From the NCBI GenBank assembly GCA_036320915.1, contig JAXBDG010000005.1:2170001-2234000 (forward strand): a stretch of 64,000 nt of DNA. Direction: 5' to 3'. A program made the translations under genes and the position numbers. Shown piece after piece: positions 58,724 to 64,000 of this stretch (its first letter is position 1; every line of letters begins with the position of its first letter). The DNA comes from Linnemannia elongata (lineage: Eukaryota > Mortierellomycota > Mortierellomycetes > Mortierellales > Mortierellaceae). The notes below the pieces were generated by a model. The model searched no databases. It was not told the origin of the DNA and saw only the letters and a list, made by a program, of their open reading frames with translations.

Positions 58724-59085
58724 CTAGTATCTAGTATGCTCTCCTTTTGACTTCAATACTGCCTTAAGACGATTGGGCATGGATGAATAAAGGGAAGTGA
58801 TGATGCGTGGAGGGATTTTCCCCCATTCCTCCAGCACTACTTGCCATAAATTATGAATGCTCGTGGTTCGTTGCTCTCCAAGTCCAATTTGAACCTTTAG
58901 GTACTTCCGAACAAGCTCGATGGGGTTGATTGGCTGATCGAGATGGCTATGGAAGCACCTTAATCCTCTCACTCCTCAGATACAGATTGGTGGCTGTAGC
59001 GGTATGTTTTCGGTCATTATAATGCTGGAAAATAAATTTTTCTGGCGTGGAAAATCAAGCGCTGAAAATGAAAAACAGTCACGGT
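58724..59085 (-). pseudogene. Tc1/mariner transposase remnant (C-terminal part, broken)
   Basis: On the minus strand the 3' part reads as the C-terminus of a Tc1-type transposase (HNLWQVVLEEWGKIP, SMPNRLKAVLKSKG) ending in a stop at 58724. Further upstream, in another frame, lies a decayed catalytic-core stretch, FQHYNDRKHTATATN, followed by an in-frame stop in place of the WPSQSPDLNPIE region. At least one stop and one frameshift break it, and the N-terminus is missing. It is a DNA transposon fossil and cannot make active protein. Confidence 0.8.
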
Positions 59086-59538
59086 TTTGAGGGCCAATCG
59101 TATCAACATCAACCCTTATTAGGGAATGAGTCGTGCCCAACCACAGGCTAGTCTCGCTTCCATCCCTTCACTTTACGTGGGTCGGGATCTTATCCCGAGG
59201 CCTTCACGTAGTGAAGGTCTGGGTTCAAATCGTGGGTGGACTAGTGGTGAGGTCGAATTCTCCTCCCAAAAAGGAAATAATCTTTTTATTTAAGGGCATC
59301 ACAGTGGTAGCATCGCCTCTGACATCGACCCATGGAGCACGCTTGCGTGTCTCTTCATCCTGCATCTCCCTTTTCTTTCCTCACCATTACTCCCATCCCC
59401 CCACTCCTTAACCCTAGTCTCTCATCAGTACCTCTCTCTCTCCACCTTTTTTTATCTTTTTTAAACCAAGTGTTCGCTTTCTTATGAGAACAGCTCCTTC
59501 CTGATATTTCTTGTCGCCTGTCCTCTCAGTTTATCAAC
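59086..59538. other. Region upstream of the DUF6589-like gene, possible tRNA-like fragment
   Basis: At about 59180-59265 (+) there are GGGTTCAAATC (Pol III B-box-like), a CCTTCAC/GTGAAGG hairpin and an ACTAGTGGTGAGG A-box-like run. They are not in proper tRNA order. This may be a decayed tRNA-derived SINE. The remainder is C/T-rich leader before 59539. Confidence 0.3.
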
Positions 59539-62500
59539 ATGACGCGTTCTAACATCAAGTTCAAATCTTACCAATCCTCTCCCAAAGGTGTTCAAAAGCG
59601 TTCACAACAAAACACTCCTGTTCGCAACTCTACTACACCTTTACTTTCCACTGCTTCGCCTATGCGCCTTGCTGCTCTTTCGAATATTGCACTTGGTTCA
59701 CCTGTTGGTGTTCCCATTCGAACACCTCGAGCTCCTACATCACCGTCACTGGCTACTCCTTCGCAGCCTCCAATTTCCTCTACAACGCCTTCTGTTTCTG
59801 CACCGTCAATTCTGCCTTCGATCACGACTCCTCGATCAAGAAGTAATCCTACCGTTTTTGATTTCCACATGGAGATGTTCGCAACAACCGTAACAGGCGC
59901 AGCCATGTCGACCACTTCCCCTGCTCCAACGCCTCGACGAAGAACAGCCGACGAGCGTAGAGTTTCTCAGGTTCTCGATGCTTTGGATACTTCTGGTTTG
60001 AGTCTGCAGAAGTTCCTTGTAACAATAGCCAACTCAAAGGACAAGGAAATCACAATGCTCGCCAATCGGTTTTATTCTCACTGTGGTCCAGCGGCAGTTG
60101 TTAGGAGCTGGGGCAATGCACTCAGGAATAAATCATACGACTACTCTTTCATTGAGGGAGCTGTCGAGGTCATTGGCAGCAGAGTACAGACGGACCTCAA
60201 TCGTGTCGCCAATAAGAAGGGCTTTAAGCATCCCAGCACATCAATTAGTCGGAAAAAAATCCACAACTTCTCTATGAATCGCCTCAAGAACAGCTTCGAA
60301 GCAAGTGCTCCAACATTAACCCTAGTTCTAAAAGTGATGATACCCAAAAAAAATATCGCAATTAAGAAAGCAGACCCTATTTCGACTGACAACACCCAGA
60401 ACGCCCGGGACCCTTACGATACTTCAGAACTCCACGATCCAGCTGAAGCACTTCCTCCCAGACATTACCCGGATGTGCCTCTCCCACTAACACAAGGAGT
60501 GTCGTCTGTGGAGGAGGAGGAGGTGGAGGAAGTGGAACTATCGGATCCCTCTGAGTTAGACTCAGATCTGGGCTCAGACTCTGGCAACGAGTCTGACTGG
60601 GGTATGGGAGCGGACTCAGACTCTAGCTCAGGATCAGCTGGAAAAGCAATGTTAAACAAAGACCAAGATTTTACCACCAACGTTTCTGCCAACGCTGGAG
60701 ATGCTATTGGCTCTGCAAAGTTTTTGAACTCATCTTATGGCATGGATACCGACTCGGAGATGGATATTTCTTTAGATGAAGAAGGACAATGGCAGGATAT
60801 TGAAGAGGCTGATCACTCAATGCCGAAACGTCAGAGAATGAAAAAGGAACTAGATCCGGATCCTGGCTCATTTGTTGCTACAGTTGGTAGTATGCTAGCA
60901 TATATGAAAAGTCATAAGTCAAACTATCTGCAAATGATGATGGGTAAGTTAATTTTGTATATTTTATAAATGTCCTTGAAATGTTTCTTTAAAAAGGCGT
61001 TAATGGAGCCTTTTCTTGTTGTAGGACTTCATTTGCGCGGCCTGTCATGCCCAAAGCAGCTGATCAACCTTCTACACGTTATGGGACTCTCCATGTCCTA
61101 CGCAACAACAACAAGGGCACTCAAAGCTTTGGCAGGAGATCATTTCCGTGTATTGCGGAGAGTGGCGAGACTCAGGTAAATAATTAATTTAATTTGGCAA
61201 GTAATTAATACCTTCATAGATCGTACCAGTTCAGGAATATTTAGTTGAGAAACATATTCTTCAGGAACGTATAGCTTAGGCACATGCAATTCAGACACGT
61301 TCACTTGATGTTGCCCTATGCTAACTCCGCATGTAGTCCGATATTTTTTCTTTATGACAACTTTAACCAGGCGAGGAGGGTTCGTCATCAAACAAAGGAT
61401 CACCAAGCCTCGTTTCTGAGCGGGACAACCGCCACCGTCGTGGTAGGAGAAGATATCGGAGAGGAGTTGTCATCTATGGAGAAGGTACCTAATACCCTGG
61501 TTGTCGACATCAAACTTACCGAGGACGACACCAAACATTTCAAAGTCGTTTACCGCCATCACCTTTTCAAAGCTCTGCAGCCTACCCTTAACAAAGGCCC
61601 CCTGTTCAAAGCGCTTGCCATTCCTCCGATTAAGGTGTTAATATCTCGACCGACAGAGGCGTACGAGCTGGCTGCCATGGAGATCGACCAGTCCACGGTT
61701 AGTGGAAACATGGCGGTTTTGGAAGAAATGCGAAGGGTACTTGACTTGGACAAGGAGTTGTTCAAAGAGATGAAGATGATCCTTGCCGGAGACCATCTTT
61801 CAGTATCCCGCCTTCGAGCGTTGATGTCAAGGAAGTCGGACGACACCACTTTTTTCGACCGTCTCAGTTGGGCGATTCCTGTCCTACAACTGTTCCACAT
61901 GCAGATGTTACTCTGTACATCAATCCTCCGCACACACTTCGGTGGGGATGGATTGAAGCCAGGATCATTAAGATATTATAAGGTTATGCTAGACCGAAAG
62001 GGACTAGATGACGAAAAGCCGAGTCACCATCTCGCCGACGAGTTCTTGCGGACGGTCTTTACTGCCATGGCAAGGCGAATGTGGCAAACAAAGCAGGTAT
62101 GTTCATATTTTTCCCCAATCAATTACGGCTCCTCCTTCCTTGACCTAGGCGCTAACTTTTTTGTTCGCTTTTCTAGGAGAGCAGTACTCAGCATTCAGAA
62201 ACATCATCAAACGACATTTTTCTCTCTGAAATCAACAACCTGGTGGACAGAATCCTTCTCGTCCCAGAATATATATACGACAGTTACTCCACTATAAACG
62301 GCAATGCTCTGATTTTTATCCGCGATATGGTTGTTTATCTCGAGTTCTGTTCAGCAATTAAGGACGGCGATGTTGGTCGTATCGAGGAGATTTTGAAGCG
62401 CATCACCATCATGCTTCAGTCTGGCAAACACTCACACTACGCTCTTGAATTGCTTCGCCTCAGATTCAACATTCAACACAGATGGAGTGAGAACAGGAAA

Positions 62501-63204
62501 AACGCGATATTCTCGTCATTACTTATGAACACCAAGGGACTGCCTCATCGATGGATCCCAAGCGACATGTATCAGGTAAGCCATTTTCTGACATGCTAGG
62601 AAAAAGAACGAGGTTTTCTCTCCTCTTTGCAACTGCACATACTGACTATTTTTCCACCTACGTTGATATTTTCCTCCAGGAGTTTAATAACCTTCTAACC
62701 AAGAAGACACACGCAACTGTTGGGTTTAAGTCGTCAACCATGTCATACATCACTCCTTTGATCCGGTTATTTCATGTAGTTCACAGGAAAATGCTCATGG
62801 AGTACAAGCTAACAGAGCAGTCAACTTATCATCGAGATGTGTCACCTGAAGGGGACATTTCGATCATAATGAATTCCTTGAAAGAAGACAACATTTTGGG
62901 CTCGGAGAATTGTCCAGTTGCACACCGCGATGTGGATCGAGTTGTTGATGTGATGGCGTTAGGATGGGAGAGGCTTTCGCACGGTGGATATGAAAAATTT
63001 TTGAAGCGTATTTTGGAGGACGAAGCCGATTTGAGGGCTGATGGTGGCAGCGACCGCGAGAGCGATAGTGGTGACAATGGTAGCAGCGATGATCAAAGCA
63101 TTGATAGCTCATCTAGCGTCATTAAGGGTGCCGCCCAGCAGCTGAAGGGCCTTGGCACCGACAACGCTCAGTCAGCAAAATATCTCAGTCGATACTTCCA
63201 ATAA
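59539..63204 (+). CDS. DUF6589-like protein, probably transposon-derived
   Basis: Five exons, 59539-60943, 61025-61175, 61337-62096, 62177-62575 and 62680-63204, all in phase, give 1,079 aa. The N-terminal ~130 residues are Ser/Thr/Pro-rich. Next comes a helical domain (SQVLDALDTSGLSLQKFLVT) and an acidic Ser stretch. The core has IFFLYDNFNQARRVRHQTKD, later AGDHLSVSRLRALMSRKSDD, then FDRLSWAIPVLQLFHMQMLL. These correspond to the YDN-F and GDxxTVxRLR / FHLQM blocks that I associate with the fungal DUF6589 family, which is expanded in many fungal genomes and suspected to be part of DNA transposons. The C-terminus is acidic. All splice sites and the frame are intact, so the gene is either recently active or retained. 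Terminal repeats were not found. Confidence 0.75.
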
Positions 63205-63409
63205 ACAAGCACGTCCTCAGAACCGTTCTGAGTGACCATACTCCTTATGCATATCAATCAAAAACACCACCACCACCACCACCACCACCACCACCACCAC
63301 CACCACCACCACCACCACTCAACAATAGACATTCATTTTGTGATTTGTAACACAATTATTTTCTACTCGAATATTTGAATTGTCATTCACAGAGGTATCT
63401 ACGACCGTG
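63205..63409. other. Short convergent 3' region
   Basis: This 205-bp gap separates the convergent DUF6589-like and SANT-like genes and contains the CAC repeat listed separately. Confidence 0.5.
63265..63318. repeat. (CAC)18 microsatellite
   Basis: Eighteen uninterrupted CAC units in non-coding DNA just after the DUF6589-like gene's stop codon. Confidence 0.92.
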
Positions 63410-64000
63410 CTATTTTGAATTCTTGCCACGCTTGTTTGGGGAGTAATGTACAAATTTCATGTCGTTGCTTTTAGCCCGTTTAAGAGCCTTTTTCTTTTGT
63501 GCAGGAGATGATGGTCGGAGGCTGGGTAGTTCGGCTGGTTCGGACTGGGGAAAATGAAGTCGATCTGGAGAAAGAATTTCTTGCTGATCTTGGGGACGGC
63601 TGGACAGGGGTTCTTCATGTTGTTGTGGGTTAACTTGTTCCTTATTGGAATTGACAGCGTTAGAGCTGTTGATCTCCTCGTTGTATCTAATAAGAATCTC
63701 CTCGAGTCGATGCTGTCCACCCGGTTCTGACTCTTGCCAGCGACCCTCGAAAATGGATGCAATGGCGCCATGGCATTGAACAGTGCCGAATTTTGCAACA
63801 AGTATCGCAATTGTTTTCATATTCATAACAGAGTCTTTGCTGTAGATCTCAGATTGGGCTATTAGCCGGGCCCACTCTTCGTTCCTCCATTTGAGAATTC
63901 GCTCGTTGGCTTCCTGCTGCTGCTCCTTTGTGCGGTGAACATGCTTTGGATGCGCAGCCGATGTTGACACTTGTTTCCAACGAACAATCCTGCTGGCGAC
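63410..64000 (-). CDS. SANT/Myb-like protein, 5'-truncated by the window edge
   Basis: The open frame runs from the right edge to the stop at 63410 with no stop codon, so the start lies outside; about 197 codons are visible. Residues around RILKWRNEEWARLIAQSEIY and AILVAKFGTVQCHGAIASIF...RW have the W-x-x-E-E-x-x-x-L-I, G and RW spacing of a SANT/Myb-type three-helix fold. This match is moderate. The remainder is a Gln/Ser-rich stretch and a basic tail (KKKALKRAKSNDMKF, NKRGKNSK) likely to be a nuclear localisation signal. Because it is convergent with the DUF6589-like gene only 205 bp away, the two could belong to one mobile element. That is speculative. Confidence 0.55.
   Translation of the reverse strand, partial: VASRIVRWKQVSTSAAHPKHVHRTKEQQQEANERILKWRNEEWARLIAQSEIYSKDSVMNMKTIAILVAKFGTVQCHGAIASIFEGRWQESEPGGQHRLEEILIRYNEEINSSNAVNSNKEQVNPQQHEEPLSSRPQDQQEILSPDRLHFPQSEPAELPSLRPSSPAQKKKALKRAKSNDMKFVHYSPNKRGKNSK

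Noticed and set aside
63265..63318. CRISPR-like tandem array
   Set aside because: It is a simple CAC microsatellite with no spacers; no CRISPR array is present anywhere in this fungal window.

Overview
The window is nuclear DNA of a filamentous fungus. Genes are split by short GT-AG introns, intergenic regions are pyrimidine-rich, proteins carry long Gln/Ser/acidic low-complexity stretches, and nuclear tRNA genes are present. The gene set (eIF4A, RPA1, eIF2B-delta, RRN3, a UBE3D/Ipa1-type protein, a DUF6589-like transposon protein and a TnpB/Fanzor-like protein) fits an early-diverging fungus. My best guess is Mortierellomycotina; this is inference, and no organism-specific marker was tested.

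Layout. 0-20 kb: a 1,184-aa poly-Q regulator with an integrase-type HHCC zinc module (+); RPA1/RFA1 (-, ten exons, one apparent frameshift); eIF4A (+); a 1,530-aa disordered RG/poly-Q protein with a repeated PILF motif and a C-terminal Cys/His cluster (-); and an unrecognised basic protein (-). 20-28 kb: gene-poor, holding only a secreted pepsin-like protease (-). 28-42.8 kb, all (+): a 13-exon choline-transporter-like protein, a tandem CCCH zinc-finger protein, a Cdc1/Ted1-type metallophosphoesterase, a single-pass membrane protein and a UBE3D/Ipa1-type protein. 42.9-43.7 kb: an LYR-type mitochondrial protein and a small unrecognised exon (both -).

44.4-48.9 kb holds the most unusual gene. 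It appears to be a natural fusion of an XPG/FEN1-type structure-specific nuclease (PIN/XPG-N, XPG-I and H2TH regions) to a TnpB/Fanzor-like RuvC nuclease with a zinc ribbon. Catalytic-type residues are visible in both halves.

49-58 kb: eIF2B-delta (+), tRNA-His(GTG) (-), tRNA-Phe(GAA) (+), a 283-bp fold-back MITE with 116-bp arms and a TA duplication, a possible Mediator tail subunit (-), and the Pol I factor RRN3 (+). 58.7-64 kb is mobile-element territory: a broken Tc1/mariner transposase remnant, an intact five-exon DUF6589-like gene, and a SANT-like gene running off the right edge.

The housekeeping genes serve unrelated core processes: DNA replication and repair (RPA1), translation initiation (eIF4A, eIF2B-delta), rRNA transcription (RRN3) and GPI-anchor or ER processing. 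There is no operon logic. Divergent pairs (RPA1/eIF4A, Mediator/RRN3) probably share promoter regions. Exon boundaries were placed by hand from splice consensus, reading frame and family similarity; every model marked as phase-consistent was checked arithmetically.
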